This document shows positions 10,401-25,398 of a stretch of 64,000 bases of DNA, in pieces. Position 1 is the stretch's first letter; every line of letters starts with the position of its first letter. The DNA is from Adineta steineri (Eukaryota > Rotifera > Eurotatoria > Adinetida > Adinetidae). The notes under the pieces are model-generated. The model was not told the DNA's origin. It made no database searches and worked only from the letters and a program-made list of their open reading frames with translations. The translations under genes and the position numbers were made by a program. The stretch spans positions 1,159,526-1,223,525 of the forward strand of contig CAJNOI010000006.1 of the NCBI GenBank assembly GCA_905250115.1. Reading direction: 5' to 3'.

Positions 10401-13400
10401 ACCATGGTGGAACAAATAAATAAAAACTATCGAAATCATTCGAATTCTAAAATTGAAAATGTAAGAGATTTATTTCTTTTAGAGAGAAAAAATAGATGTT
10501 TATTTACACTTGTGTCTAAATGAAGTTTAACTTGAGAATAATTATGTTTTCGAAGTTCATGCCAAAGATCAACATAACTATGACATTTGAATTCTGCTGC
10601 AATTGAAAAATCCTAAAAGAAATTCCAGTTTTTGTTTTTCTTTGTCATAGTAAAACAAACTTACATTGATAAGAGTCTTAGCCAATGAACAAATACGTAT
10701 TGTTCGTTGTTTAATTGTATCAAAACTTCGACGAAATTCACGTGTACTATAGATTATTTCACATCTATTTTATAGAATCAAACAATTGATATTATAGAAA
10801 AATCTTTTTTTGTTAAATAATACTTTTTCTGTTCTGAAAATGAAGCTGATGCATCACAAATTGATAATTCAGATAGAGCAAAATCAGGTGGTACACTAGT
10901 TGATGAATGATAGTAAGGTGGTCTTGTACATTCTTGCATTGCTCTTTAGAAAAGAACAATAGAATAAAATCTAAATGAACTAGTAGTATAGTTATTTCTC
11001 TACTTACTCAACTGAATAAGTTCCATCACTAATATTAGATGTATTAGTTGTATCTGCTGCAAATACTTGATAATATGTTTCTGTTGTTTCATATAATTCT
11101 TCCTTCAATTGTGCTAATATGCCTCTAACAAGATCACTAAATAAAAAAATAATTTTCATTGTAAAAGAAAAAGAAGAAATATGAAAATATAATTAACAAA
11201 CTTGAATTGAAATCCTAATGCATGAATTAAATCTCGATTGCCTAATGTTAATGTAAGATCACGTGCAAAATAATATTCTTTAATTAATTCTGATGTTTCT
11301 TCATCAACATAATAATAAAGTTCTCTATCTCTTTCATTTACATCTATTTGATGATTATCAACATGAATATCATATGACCGATTGATTGAAACTGTACTTA
11401 AAAATTGCTTGTAATGCTAATATATATATGTAAAGAAAAATAAAATAGTATGAAAACAAAAGAAAAGGAAATACGAACCATATAGAGATTAATAATATTT
11501 TCATCAAAATCTGCTAATTCATAAGCAATTTTACGATTCGAAATAAATTGTTCCATCATACGAACACTATATAAACGTGTTGCTAATGCGTCTCTATTCA
11601 AATAGATAAAATAATTAAAAGAAAAAGTAATTTCTTATAATATGAACCTTAAAACTAATTTTGCTTCACGAACAAGCTATAATAAAAGAAGAAAGTTTAA
11701 TAAAGCAAAAAAAACTATCATTCTTTCTTTTTACTTGTTGTCGACAGAGTGCATCTATTTCAATAATATCATTATTTATATATGGTTTGATATAGAGAGT
11801 TAAACATTCATTCATAACATCAAGTAAAACATTAATTATAAAAAAATATAACGGTAATAATGATGGTAAACCTAATTGTTCATGTAATTCAAGCCAATTG
11901 TGTTTTAATATATCATCCGTATGTGAACAAATAGTTTTTATTGTTGAACATGATTTTAATACATGATGTAACCATTTTTCAATGGTTAATTCACCTATAT
12001 TTATATTTGTTGTACTATCATCGTTAACTGGATTATCAGTATCAACTAGTTTATCATCAATATCATCTGTATTACCATTAGTTTTTGAATTATTTGTATT
12101 GATATCTGATAGACAAAAATCAGACAAAGATAATCCAGCAAGTACTTGTTTTATATTAATTCTACGTCGATCAGTTGTCTGTAATAAAGCAAGACGAGTT
12201 TTAACTAGAACAGGTGCAACACGCTCAATTAATGTTCTAGCTAAACCATCATATTTAACTTGATAAGAACGTTTATCCATATAATAAACAAAATTTCTAA
12301 ATTATAAATAATTCATTAAAACTAATACTATGTATAACTGTTATATTTACTGATAGCAAGTATCTCTATCTAGTTTATGTGTTGTAGAATTCATTGTCGA
12401 TTCAGTTGAATCATCAGCTACTTGATAAGAACGAAAAAGATCAATATATATTTGTATTATAAAATAAATTCTATATTACTTTTAAGATCGGTAAAATGAT
12501 CAAGTGGTTCATCGGACCAACATATCTATATAAATAAAAAGAATAAAGATACTATATAATATTGAAATATTTTCATTTTTGACATACTTTAGGTATAATA
12601 TCAGTATCATCTTCATTATGTATTTGTTCTGATTCACTTTCTATTTCACTTTCTTCTGTTGTTTTAATCTCATTATTATCTTCATCATCACTATCTTCAC
12701 TTGTTGAATAATTATCACTTTCATCTGCTCGCTTAGCTTTACGCTCACGATCTGTTGCAAGTGAACGAAAATGTAATTTTGGCCAATCATCACAATCATC
12801 ACAACGTAATAAACCACTTAATTTTTTTACAGATATTGTTAATTCATAATATAAATTATACCAAACAAAGATTGCATCAAGTCGACTATGAAATATAGCT
12901 AATAAATCATTTGTATGACCACTATCAACATGTTTTAAACAATAAAGTATATGTTGTTTATCAGCTATATCAAATAATTTTTGTGTTAAATCTTTTTCTG
13001 TTTGTTCACAATCACGAATATATTCTTTAGATAATTTACGAAAAAAACGTAATGGATGATCTTTAAAAGATTTTATATCATTTATTGGTTCAGTTAATTT
13101 TAAATGAGATAATGATGTTATTGTAGAATCTGAACTATTCTTATCTGTTTTATAAATATTATTTTGTATTAGTTCATCTTCAGTTTCACTTGAACAAGTT
13201 GATAAACGTACAGGATCAATATTTGATTTTAATAAATCTCGAACACTATCAATTAAAAAACGATAATGATGAGATCGATTCATATGATAAGTTGTTATAG
13301 AATCAATAAAAGCTTTTGTTTCAACTCTTGAACAACGTTGTTTCATTGGATTTTTTAATGATAATTCACTTAAACGTGTATAAAGAAAATCACGAATAGA

Positions 13401-15768
13401 AGAATTGTGTGTTGGATATTCTATACTTGCATTACATGAATGTTTTAAAAGTAAATCATTAATCATAGATAAATGTTCATTAAGAATTAATTTTATATCA
13501 CGAACTAGTGGTATTGTTTGTTGTTGTTGTTGTGTAGTTTGAGATATATTTTGTTGTTCATCTATTTTATTTGTATTAGTTTTAGTCATTGAATTTTTAC
13601 GATCTCGATGAACAGCAGCAAAACCACTAAGATTACGACGATTGTGTGTTGTTCGTCTTCGTTGTGATTGACTAGTATTCGAAGGAGTACTTCGTTGTAA
13701 ATGAAGTGAAGAAGAAAGTGATGTAATACCACCAGTAGTTGAACTTTGTCCTGCTGCCTTGCTGTTCATTAGTGGAGTATTAAGACTTGAATCAGAATGG
13801 ATACTACGTACAGATGTATGACTTAGACTTAGAGGATCGGTGACTGATGTTAATGTTTGAGAAGGTAATGGTGAATGTGGACGATAAGAATTGATTGGTA
13901 ATGAATGTACTTGACTAGAATTTTCAATAGAGCTTGAGAAAAGTCGTGAAGATGGTTTAGATGTATTTGCTAGATCAGATTCAATATGTGGTGTGACATT
14001 GATAGTATTATTTGATCGAAATAATGAACGACCCTATACAGAACAAAAATAGTAAATATCTATGAAAATTATTAACCATTCTATAATTCTGATATAATCA
14101 TTGATTGTTTATCTAAAATTCATATGGACTCTTGTATGCAAGACATATCTACTTTTCGAAACCGATTAGTATCTCTAAAAAAGTGTCAAGAATTTTTTGA
14201 ATCCTGTGATATAACTAAATAATATCTTTATAGAAGGTCATTGTATGAAAATAAATTAATTTTTTAGTTACTAATACCGTTTCGTGATTTTGTTTTCGAC
14301 GTCCAAGATTTGAGCGAGGATGAATCGTTGGTCTTTTCTCAAGTAACCATGTTAATTTTCTCAATACATCTAATCGTTGATCAGCAGGTGTTCTAGGATG
14401 TTGACCAACTTTCTGTAATGCATCAGGTTTTTTATGTACATTATTGAATTCATCTTCACTCGATGATGTTGGTAAAGTTTCTGTACTTGCTGTTCTTGAA
14501 GATCCCGTTGAGACTGAACTAGTGCGTTGTTGTTTTAAAAAAAATAAATTTTTTCTATCTGCTTTTCCTTCTTCGTCTTCTTCTTCATTTATACTAGCTG
14601 TATGTGGTGGTTCAGATGGACTTGTTCTTAAATTTGATGATTCAATGCCACTTTGACCAGATGCATCAGATATATGTGATGTATGACGTCCTGATGAAAT
14701 CATGGATGTAGTTGATGGCATAGATAAAAATTTTGGACAACCTGAAGCAGTATTTGTTAATTGTAAACGACGAGATGACGAAGGAGAATTTGTTGTTGAT
14801 GTTGAAAGAAAAACATTATCAGAAAAACTTGATGATTGTGTTGTTTTATTACTAGGAAAAGATTGTATACCAGTTGGCATTGAAGAAATAGTGAGAAATT
14901 GTTTATTTGGTGTTTGAACATTTACCATTGGTATTTTATGTGATATAGATCGTTGATATAATAGAGATTTGTTTTTATTTAAATTCCAAGAATTATGTCG
15001 TTGTCGTCGATGACACAGTAATTTACGACGAGCTTCAAAAGAAACAGAAGTATGAAATGAAACATTGGGTGATTTTTTTGGTTGATCTTCCAACGGTGAA
15101 CGACTATTAAATATAGATGAATTTTCTGATACTGGAACCGGTTTTATTTTTTTATCAATTTCTGAATCTTCGGAATCAGGTACGGGAAGAAACTGTGGTG
15201 AAAAATCATCTTCATTCTCTTCATCAATATTATTATGTTGATCAACTGTAGGGAATGAATAACTACGTTGAATATCAGTTAACAACGATAGATTTTGTGA
15301 TATAGTTGATGACACTGTATCTGAAAAAATTGATGCTTGCTGTTGTTGTTGTTGTGAATCACATAGAGTTGATACAGTTGAATTTCGTCGACTACGTGCT
15401 AGTGTTTGTTCAATAATTGTTGGTGGTAATGATGGTGATCTTTCAATTGGTGATACTACTGTTTCATTTGTTGTCGATTGAACCCAAGCAGCAACTGAGT
15501 GTTCATCCATATGAATAGTTGATGATGAACTTTGTAAATTCATTTGATCGTACTTATCTGATAGTAATGTCATATTTTCATTTGATTGAGATGGTGATTT
15601 AGGAATGCATGTTGTTTCAAGTGTATTTTCTTGATTATCATCAACAGGTTTAAATGAAGTTATTGAAGTCATTATTGATAGTGGATTAATTTGAAGTCCT
15701 GGTAATAATCCATCTTTATTGTCTTCAGATAAAGATGATATTTTCTCATTATCAATATTAGATTCCAT
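7433..15768 (-). CDS. MAP3K4: MAP3K4/MEKK4-like MAP kinase kinase kinase (multi-exon)
   Basis: The gene is transcribed leftwards from ATG 15768. The first two large exons (15768-14280 and about 14034-12588) encode a Ser/Thr-rich disordered region and the start of the MEKK4 helical region. About 15-20 smaller exons with 50-60 bp introns follow. The C-terminal kinase domain (8850-7433) is recognisable. It has the glycine loop IGQGGAGVAF, the lysine in CMKEIQ, HPNIVRYFG and MEYC. The catalytic loop reads IVHCDVKGDNIF, the metal motif DFN, then GTLYFKPPE, DIWALGC, and LLDHPYPRV at the C-terminus. HPN.VRYFG.E and the end of the domain match MEKK4 better than other MEKKs. MEKK4 phosphorylates MKK3/4/6 in p38/JNK stress signalling. 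Odd points are HCD in place of HRD and DFN in place of DFG; the catalytic Asp, metal Asp and Lys are kept. A roughly 40-residue acidic insert follows MEYC. Individual exon edges are my reading of splice sites. Confidence 0.85.
9056..9224. mobile_element. Possible small inverted-repeat element in a MAP3K4 intron
   Basis: A perfect 15-bp inverted repeat (AGAAATGTCAAGATT at 9056-9070 and its complement at 9210-9224) bounds 169 bp. It lies within one of the few long introns (about 8960-9270) of the MAP3K4-like gene. The inner part holds another partial palindrome at 9101-9122 (CGAAAT...ATTTCG). No clear target-site duplication is visible, so this may be a MITE relic or simply a foldback sequence. 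Confidence 0.35.
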
Positions 15769-15973
15769 CTAAAGTAGTGATGTTATTTTTTTTTATTTCA
15801 AAAAAACAAAAGCAGCAATCTTGTTGAACAAGTTTTCATAAATATTTATTTTTCTTTTAGTTTTTTTCCATAAAACAAAACAAAAACGAAACTTAAACAA
15901 TATTCAATGGAAAACGGAAGAAAAATTCTTGTTGTTCTTGATATTTTATTTTTATAGATGCTGTATATTATGC

Positions 15974-18463
<2,490 letters not shown>

Positions 18464-18959
18464 CTAGTAAATAATATAGTACAAAGATTAATAAAAATAT
18501 ATTCAAAATGATTTAATCATGTGATATAAAAAGGCGACTATTGCATCATCTCGTAACTTTTGCGTCAGTCAGCTCTTACAAGTGCTTGAAAAAAAAAATA
18601 TATACTATTTTTGGTAAATTACACGCGTAAATAGATTTTGGAGGGGCACAATAGCAGCGATTATAGCGGCCTCCAAACTAGCGAAAGTAAACTTTGATTG
18701 GTTTATCTGTGATGTCGTAGTCAAATATTTATGATGATGAATCATGAGAGACAAAAGAGAGGGAAAGAAACACGTTGGAATATAGCTAAGTTTTAAAGAA
18801 GAAAAATAAGATAAAACTTAATGTATAATAGATATAAATTATAATGAATGTACACTTTTCATAGTGTCGATGACTATAAATAACTATTCTGTATAAAAGA
18901 TTCATTAAGAAAAATTCGAAGATCTGTGATATTTTATACTATTTTGAATATTTTCAAAG
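18464..18959. promoter_or_regulatory. Divergent intergenic region between NARS1 and the acyltransferase-like gene
   Basis: These 496 bp separate two genes transcribed in opposite directions, so both promoters should lie here. A locally GC-richer patch at about 18640-18690 (GGAGGGGCACAATAGCAGCG, then AGCGGCCTCCAAAC) stands out from the AT-rich surroundings. It includes an imperfect GGAGG...CCTCC inverted pair. No TATA box or known factor site can be assigned with confidence. Confidence 0.35.
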
Positions 18960-21900
18960 ATGAAAGAAACAATCAATTGGCGTCAATTGTATAATGAATC
19001 ACAGGCTATACGACCTGAAGATACGAATATTTCAACTGAAGTGATTAATCTATATTCTTTTTTAAAAAAATAAATTTTCATTGATTTTGAACACTTCATA
19101 GCGTATTGGTCGTTTGGTAAATATATATAAAAATGATTTGATTGACCAAGATCTTCGTCAATATGCTCAACGTTTAACAAGATTTTCTCGTTGTTGTCAA
19201 ATATGTACAACAAATAGTTATGTAAGATTAGATAGTTATTCAAAAGATAATCAACAATCCAATAATTTTTTTAGACTGTATATCGATGGTTTGATACATA
19301 TATATCAGGAGATAAAAATCTATTTGATTTTCATTTATCTGGGTAATTAATTATATTTCTAAATGATTTATATAGAAATAATATTTAGACGATCAGTATC
19401 TGCTTTAGTTTATTATTTAAATAAAACTATATTGAAACAATCGGATGAACGTGGACAATTATCAGATTTGTAAGTGAAGATAATTAATCTATCATCTCAT
19501 CAAACATTCTTTTATATATTTTAGTCAACAGGATAATAACGGTAGGAATTTGAAGGCAATATTATTAGAAAAATATTTTCTATCATTTAGATGATTTATC
19601 TATATCATTCTTATCAAATCTTGATGAAGATATTATGATAAAAAAACATTTTTTCACATCATTTATTCCAAATTTTATTTATCGATTAATAACAAAGTAA
19701 TGGATAATAGAAAATATAATAAAAATAAAACAGAGTATCTTTAAGATTTCAAATGTATTATACATATCGAAAAGCTCAAAGTCTTTCATTATCAATTCAA
19801 GTTCATAATCAACCGTTGAAAACATTTCAATATTTACTTGGAGTATGTTCTAAAAGATTTATAAATACAAAATATTTAAATTTTCTATCTAGACAAATAT
19901 TTCACCGATATTTATATGTTTTGTAAATGAAGATAATAATTTTCGTCAATTATTTTGGGCATTTCGTCATTTAATAACCGTATCGAATTGGCCATTAACA
20001 ACAAAAATCTTTTCGAATTGTTCATTTCGAACAAATTCAATATTTGAACGAATGATGATGAATTATCTTGGTTTTACTGATTTATCGGTTTTAAATATAA
20101 ATCAAAAGGACCTGTTTTGTGTAAGTAAAGCTGATTGACGGGTAAATTATATATATATATATTTGTTAGTATATTTATCGTTGTTTAAAAACATGTCAAC
20201 AAAATGGACCGATTATTTTTCTTTTTGATAATTCAACTATTTACAAACCAAAATCGTCTGATTATTATTTAATGTCATTTCTGTGTGATTTAATTCGATT
20301 TGGTAGTAAAATATCTAACAATTATTAATATTCTATGTATATTCTATTTCTAGATTTATCAATACCAGATATGGTTTTTATTCCAACTCGTTTAAATAAA
20401 TCATATTTAGCATTTAGTCAACCATTTCTTTTTAAAGTAATCGAAATTCTATATGTTTCTTTTCATTTAATTTTACTAGTAAAAATTAAATAGGAAATGG
20501 TTGAATTCTTTACTAAAAAAATGAATATTCAAAAACAATTTTGTGATCTAATAAAAACTAAAGAACAAACTATTATTTATAAATTAATTGATTGTATATT
20601 TCTACATCTTGCATATGGTATGTAAATAACAGGAAAAGATTTTTTCTAATCTAATACTTTATTATCATCTGTATTGATTACATCACTCAAACTAAGCATA
20701 TTTTTCGTAGATTCGAATCAACTCATTCCAACAGCCATTGAATTTGAACATATACTTGCATCAATTGAATTAAGTCAAATATCAAACAATCAAGTATATT
20801 TATCGTTTTTTAATAAAATCGATATTTTTTCTATCTTTTTATTTCATAGGAACCAGCAACTGTGGAGATAATTTGTAATATACTTCAAATGATTCTTAAA
20901 ACATGTCCATTTATTATTGCAGACAATCATAAATGGAATGAAATCACTGTAAAAGATATTGAATTATACAAATTCAAATTCGATAATAATAAAAATTCGA
21001 AATTCAAACTAATTTCAATTGTACGAAAAGAATATTTTCTTGAGATATTAGCAAGTAATTTAATTTTTTCTCAAAATTTTATAAATTCTTATTTATTTTT
21101 AAATAAGCATTATCAATTCTATCAAAAATTCAACATATTGATAATAGATCACGTATATATGAATTTGAAATGTTTAATCAAATGGTATTTCTTTTATTTA
21201 CATTTGGTACTAAAGAATATTTAAATATTCGTTCATGTCAAAATATTCATCAAATTATTCAACAAACAATTCAACATTGTCAATCAAGACATTATATTCT
21301 TACAGTAGAAAAAAATTTCTATTTAAATATCAATGATAATGTTAAATTATATTTAGGATCATATTTCTCAAAAATCAATGAAATTTTGTGATACTATTCT
21401 ATCAGATCATGAATGGAGTGATGATAATGATGATGAAGTTGATGTTATGGAAGAGGAATTTATTGATCATGATGATGAAGATGATATGCTAATAACTGAT
21501 ATACCGAATAAGATTTATGAAACAACAAAACCAATCTATCGAGTAAAAATATTATTAAAAGAAAATCTTCTCTATTTATTTATTTATTTTAAGATTAATT
21601 ATCAAGAAACTCATATGCAATTAAAATTTTTTGCTAAATTATTTGGATCATATATCGAAGCGATTGTTTATATGTTAAAATATCATATTGAAAAACAATT
21701 AAAAGTTTTTACATTAGTAGAATTTGGTGTTCATCAAGGATTTCATTTTCGTAAGAATAAAAATAAGATTTTTCTTATTCATTTTTAATAAATTCTGTAT
21801 ATTTATAGGTGAAACATCTTGTTTGGATTGTAATGAAATACTTCTATTGATACGTCGAGCATATGGATATCGATTATCAGAACATTTAAATATATTAGAT

Positions 21901-22017
21901 GAAATACCGATGTTTTTTGAACCGATAGATGACAATTTGTATCCATTATCAATGGATAATCTTGTATTACTTTATGATGATTTTGTTAAACTATTAAATT
22001 GTTGTTGCATTGATTAA
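18960..22017 (+). CDS. Divergent GPAT/DHAPAT-like acyltransferase homologue, probably catalytically dead
   Basis: This is a multi-exon gene (first exon 18960-19040, MKETINWRQLYNESQ; stop near 22017) with about 12 exons. By colinear comparison I tentatively place it with glycerol-3-phosphate / dihydroxyacetone-phosphate acyltransferases. SPIFICFVNEDNNFRQLFW sits where the family has its HRSYIDF-type HX4D block. NGPIIFLFDNSTIYKP sits where the EGTRSR block should be, and DMVFIPTRLNKSYLAF corresponds to the VPISISYDKI block. FEMFNQMVFLLFTFGTKEYL and KFFAKLFGSYIEAIVYMLKY match the C-terminal domain of GNPAT. The HX4D His and Asp and the EGTRS Glu/Arg/Ser are not present, so the product should lack acyltransferase chemistry. 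An acidic stretch (DHEWSDDNDDEVDVMEEEF) follows near 21400-21490. The reading frame survives over many exons, so it is not an obvious pseudogene. If the homology is wrong, it is an unrecognised protein. Confidence 0.5.
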
Positions 22018-24282
22018 AAAAATAGATACGATAGATTTTGATTTCATTGTTTTAAATTGCATTGTCATGTATGGACATATGATATTATTTGAAAAATTTT
22101 TGTTGAGTGAAGTAACGTAAATAGATCGCATAGAACTAATCATAGACACCCTCTCTAGACATATGTTAATCAAACGAAATATCGAGAGAACAACTTGGAA
22201 TTAATTTTATATATGATATTACGTAGCTGCTCTATATATAGAGCAAACATTTTGATGCTACTTTCTGTATATAGATAATTCAGTATCGAAGAGGACAACG
22301 ATAGTTCGGCATTGTATTTCTTAAGCAATCTATGTTTTAAAAAATTTCTTTTATTATTAATTAAAAGAAAACTCATCGGACAAATCGCTACTATTCTTTT
22401 AACTATTTTGAAAATTTTAATTGGAAAAATAGATTTGATATTTTTATGAACGAATTCAGTTGAACTAGCATTAATCAAAAGCAAAAACTTCATAAATACT
22501 TGAGCAAGTCATAAAATATGCACTTATTAATTTCATAAATTTACGCAATAATCTCGCATCTTTATGTCTACGGACATAATGACATAATGTAGAAAATAGT
22601 ATTACTTGTTACTTTTTGACTATATAATCTATCTTGCTCCAGTTTCACATTAAAAATAATGTTGTGAAACATGATCTAAAAGAAAATGTTGAAATATTTA
22701 AGGGTAGAGATTTGCACTCTCCTCCTTCCTCGTACCTTAGATGCAGCAGAGATTACAGATCGTGACAGACATTTTATCAGTTAACTATTTAATAAATAAC
22801 TTAGATCTCATTAATTAACTGTTTAATTAGTTTATGACTATTTTTAAAACTAATTATTCTGTAGATTAAAACTCGTAGCCGAGATAGTACCCAGATCGAC
22901 TAGGTTGGTCCATAAATGCCGGTACACGGATAAAAAAATGGTAGGCTTACGATGACTCATTATTTTTCGTCCGTAGATATTTGCTTACCAAATAGATACA
23001 AATATATTATGCCCTGTTTCAAGCTATTTTTCTGAAATTTTCGACAATAAATCTATATAAACTAGATAAATCTACTGGCTGACTAATATTTTGTTTTTCT
23101 TTCGCAAAGATCCCAGATTGAATGAGTTCAAAACAGATGGTTGTCGTACACGACTATCGTATATATTTATTTCTGATCACATAGTTCTTCTTTATAAAAT
23201 TCAGTAACGTAGAAAACATCGTAAAATAATAAGTATTCTTTTTATTCATCTTAAACGACAAATTTAGGTGCGTGTGCAACGGATCAATGTAATGAAATAT
23301 TTCTTTTAGAATATTTAAAACAAATAGGTGAATAATAAATGAGTATTCATTGGTTTATTTATAAATTATTTTTAGATTAGTTGACATTGTAAATTGAATT
23401 ATAAGTATGAGTTTATGTAAACAAATCATTAAAATATTTGTTTTAGTTTATATCTCGTTCTTCATTCTAATCAAAGCAATAATAGAGAACGAAATTTAGA
23501 AAAAAGAGATATTAGTCGTAGTCTTTGTATAATTAACAATTAGTTAATTGCCGTTCACGTCGAAACAGTGATATCTTTTATCAACAAAGAATATAAACGA
23601 ACGACATCTAAGTTCACATGATCAGCTACTCACATAAAAAGAAACTTGAAAAAAATCGATTTAGTTTTGAAAAGAAAAAAAAATCAAACAAAATAAACGA
23701 ATAAGTACATTCTATTTCGACAAAGTTTCATAGGTTAAAGGGCAATCATCGTTGACGATGATAATAACTTGTCATACTTTTTTTTACGTCTATCATTATA
23801 TATCTGTCTATTGTCATCCTATAATTTATTTTTTTCGTTTAACCATTAAATCGTTTCGATGAGTGCACACATATGAAAGCGAAATATATCTATATATGTA
23901 TCGTCGTTTGCTCATTTTGAAATAAATGCATACATGCGCTTGTCACATTTCTACTGTATTGATCATCTGTCGTCTTCGTTTGTCAATTTGTTATGCTTGA
24001 ATGATTTTGTTGAATAGATGAGAAAAAGAAAGTGAAAAAGCAAATGAAACATTTGAATAATTGTACAGGTTAAGAGTAGTATGATATTTTTTGTTTTATA
24101 TTTGAACACATCGTTTCGATCACCACTCTTGAAGAGAATTGAACTGTAAAAGTATCTGAATATGTTCATTCTCTTCCAAGTGGCCGTTGAACAATGTATA
24201 TCATCAAAATATTTTATATATATTGTTTATTTTTATTTCTAATTTATTTTTCAAGTATTTGAATGAAATTTTTTTTTATGTA
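22018..24282. other. Intergenic region, no gene found
   Basis: About 2.2 kb lies between the acyltransferase-like gene and the GPCR stop. The minus-strand frame at 22170-22493 encodes Ile/Lys/Leu-rich sequence without recognisable motifs or splice partners. The patch at about 22870-23000 is somewhat less AT-rich. It has no tRNA cloverleaf that I can draw. Confidence 0.5.
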
Positions 24283-25398
24283 TTAGTGAACGTCTTTGTC
24301 TGAATATATTATTATCGGATGATTATGAATATCATCATGTGGACAATCATTTATTGTGATCGATTGTCGTTTTGAATAATGGAATACGAATTTTTTATTT
24401 GTTTGTTTTGGATAAGGACATATTAATTTTTGAAATTCTTTTCGAAATATTGGTCCAGTTAATGTATAAATATAAAAATGTGATGCATGATTTGTTTGAT
24501 GCATAAGAATAAATATTGCTGTATAAGCCCATAATTGACAAGAATATGTATCTCGAAAATTTTGACTTAAATATGAACGAACAAAATCATTGATTTCTGA
24601 TGGCGATGATAAAATTATAAATAAGATTGATGTTGATAATAAAAACCATGTTAATTGACGATCTTTTTCTCTCCGACGACGACTTTTTCGTCTTAATGAA
24701 GCATTCGATGGTAAGGAATATTTTCGATGTGAATATTTAATTATAATAAATGCATTACAAATAAATATTGCTATAAATGGTATAAGAACAGTTTTAAATA
24801 AATCTATATATGAATCATAATGATTCGTATAAAAATATTTATATTTTTCTGATGTTGGTAAACATGCACCATATTCATCAACATCAAAACCAAATAGAAT
24901 ATGACTATTTACAAGACTAAATACTGTAATAACAAATACTATCATTAATTTAGCTGTTGATTTACGACAAAAACGATAACGTTTTGAATAAGTTGAAATA
25001 AGAACACAACGATCAATAGCAGCTAATGTTAAAAGATATTTTGATATATCTGTTGATGCATAAATAAGAAAAATAGTTAATTTACACATAAATGAATTTG
25101 ATAATAACTGAATACTATATCCATGATAAAGAAGATTTTCAACTGTATAACCAAATAATACAATAACATCGCTAACACTCAATGCAAGAAAATAAATCGA
25201 ACAAGAACGAGATCGAAGTGTTTTTCGACTGAATACTAATATCGATAAAAAGTTTCCAATAAAACCAAATATAATAACAGGTGTACCGATATATTGAAGA
25301 AATAATTGTACATTAAATGTACACTCAGTTGTATAATTCATTGAACTATTTGTTTCATTATACATTATCAATGTTGTTGATGAATTTGAAGTAACCAT
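24283..25398 (-). CDS. Class A (rhodopsin-like) orphan GPCR, probably peptide type
   Basis: This is a single-exon gene of 371 residues. The N-terminus has several N-glycosylation sequons (NSST, NETNSS, NYTT). Seven hydrophobic segments follow. GNFLSILVFSRKTLRS is TM1/ICL1, and LALSVSDVIVLFGY in TM2 keeps the Leu-Asp-type signature. A conserved Cys precedes TM3 (FMCKLTIFL). TM3 ends LAAIDRCVLIS, so DRY is DRC. ICL3 is strongly basic (RRKSRRRREKDRQ). TM7 reads HQTNHASHFYIYTLTGPIFRKEF, where the usual NPxxY is replaced by SHFYIY. The pattern resembles the broad FMRFamide/thyrostimulin-type receptor groups expanded in bdelloids and other spiralians; the ligand cannot be told. The ATG at 25398 sits just ahead of the glycosylated leader. 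Confidence 0.85.
   Translation of the reverse strand: MVTSNSSTTLIMYNETNSSMNYTTECTFNVQLFLQYIGTPVIIFGFIGNFLSILVFSRKTLRSRSCSIYFLALSVSDVIVLFGYTVENLLYHGYSIQLLSNSFMCKLTIFLIYASTDISKYLLTLAAIDRCVLISTYSKRYRFCRKSTAKLMIVFVITVFSLVNSHILFGFDVDEYGACLPTSEKYKYFYTNHYDSYIDLFKTVLIPFIAIFICNAFIIIKYSHRKYSLPSNASLRRKSRRRREKDRQLTWFLLSTSILFIILSSPSEINDFVRSYLSQNFRDTYSCQLWAYTAIFILMHQTNHASHFYIYTLTGPIFRKEFQKLICPYPKQTNKKFVFHYSKRQSITINDCPHDDIHNHPIIIYSDKDVH

Noticed and set aside
14444-14917. Plus-strand frames opposite the first MAP3K4 exon
   Set aside because: They are antisense shadows of Ser/Thr/Asp-rich coding sequence. The minus frame is longer and continues across spliced exons.
18960-22017. CDC45, MCMDC2, ORC3 or GCP identity for this gene
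   Set aside because: Replication factors were considered because of the acidic stretch, but no colinear motifs matched. The order of blocks fits GPAT/GNPAT better.
22170-22493. 107-residue minus-strand frame downstream of the acyltransferase-like gene
   Set aside because: It is low in complexity and Ile/Lys/Leu-rich, has no motif or splice partner, and is typical of AT-rich chance frames.
22870-23000. Possible tRNA or small RNA in the less AT-rich patch
   Set aside because: I could not pair an acceptor stem or find a T-loop-like GTTCRA word at the right spacing.
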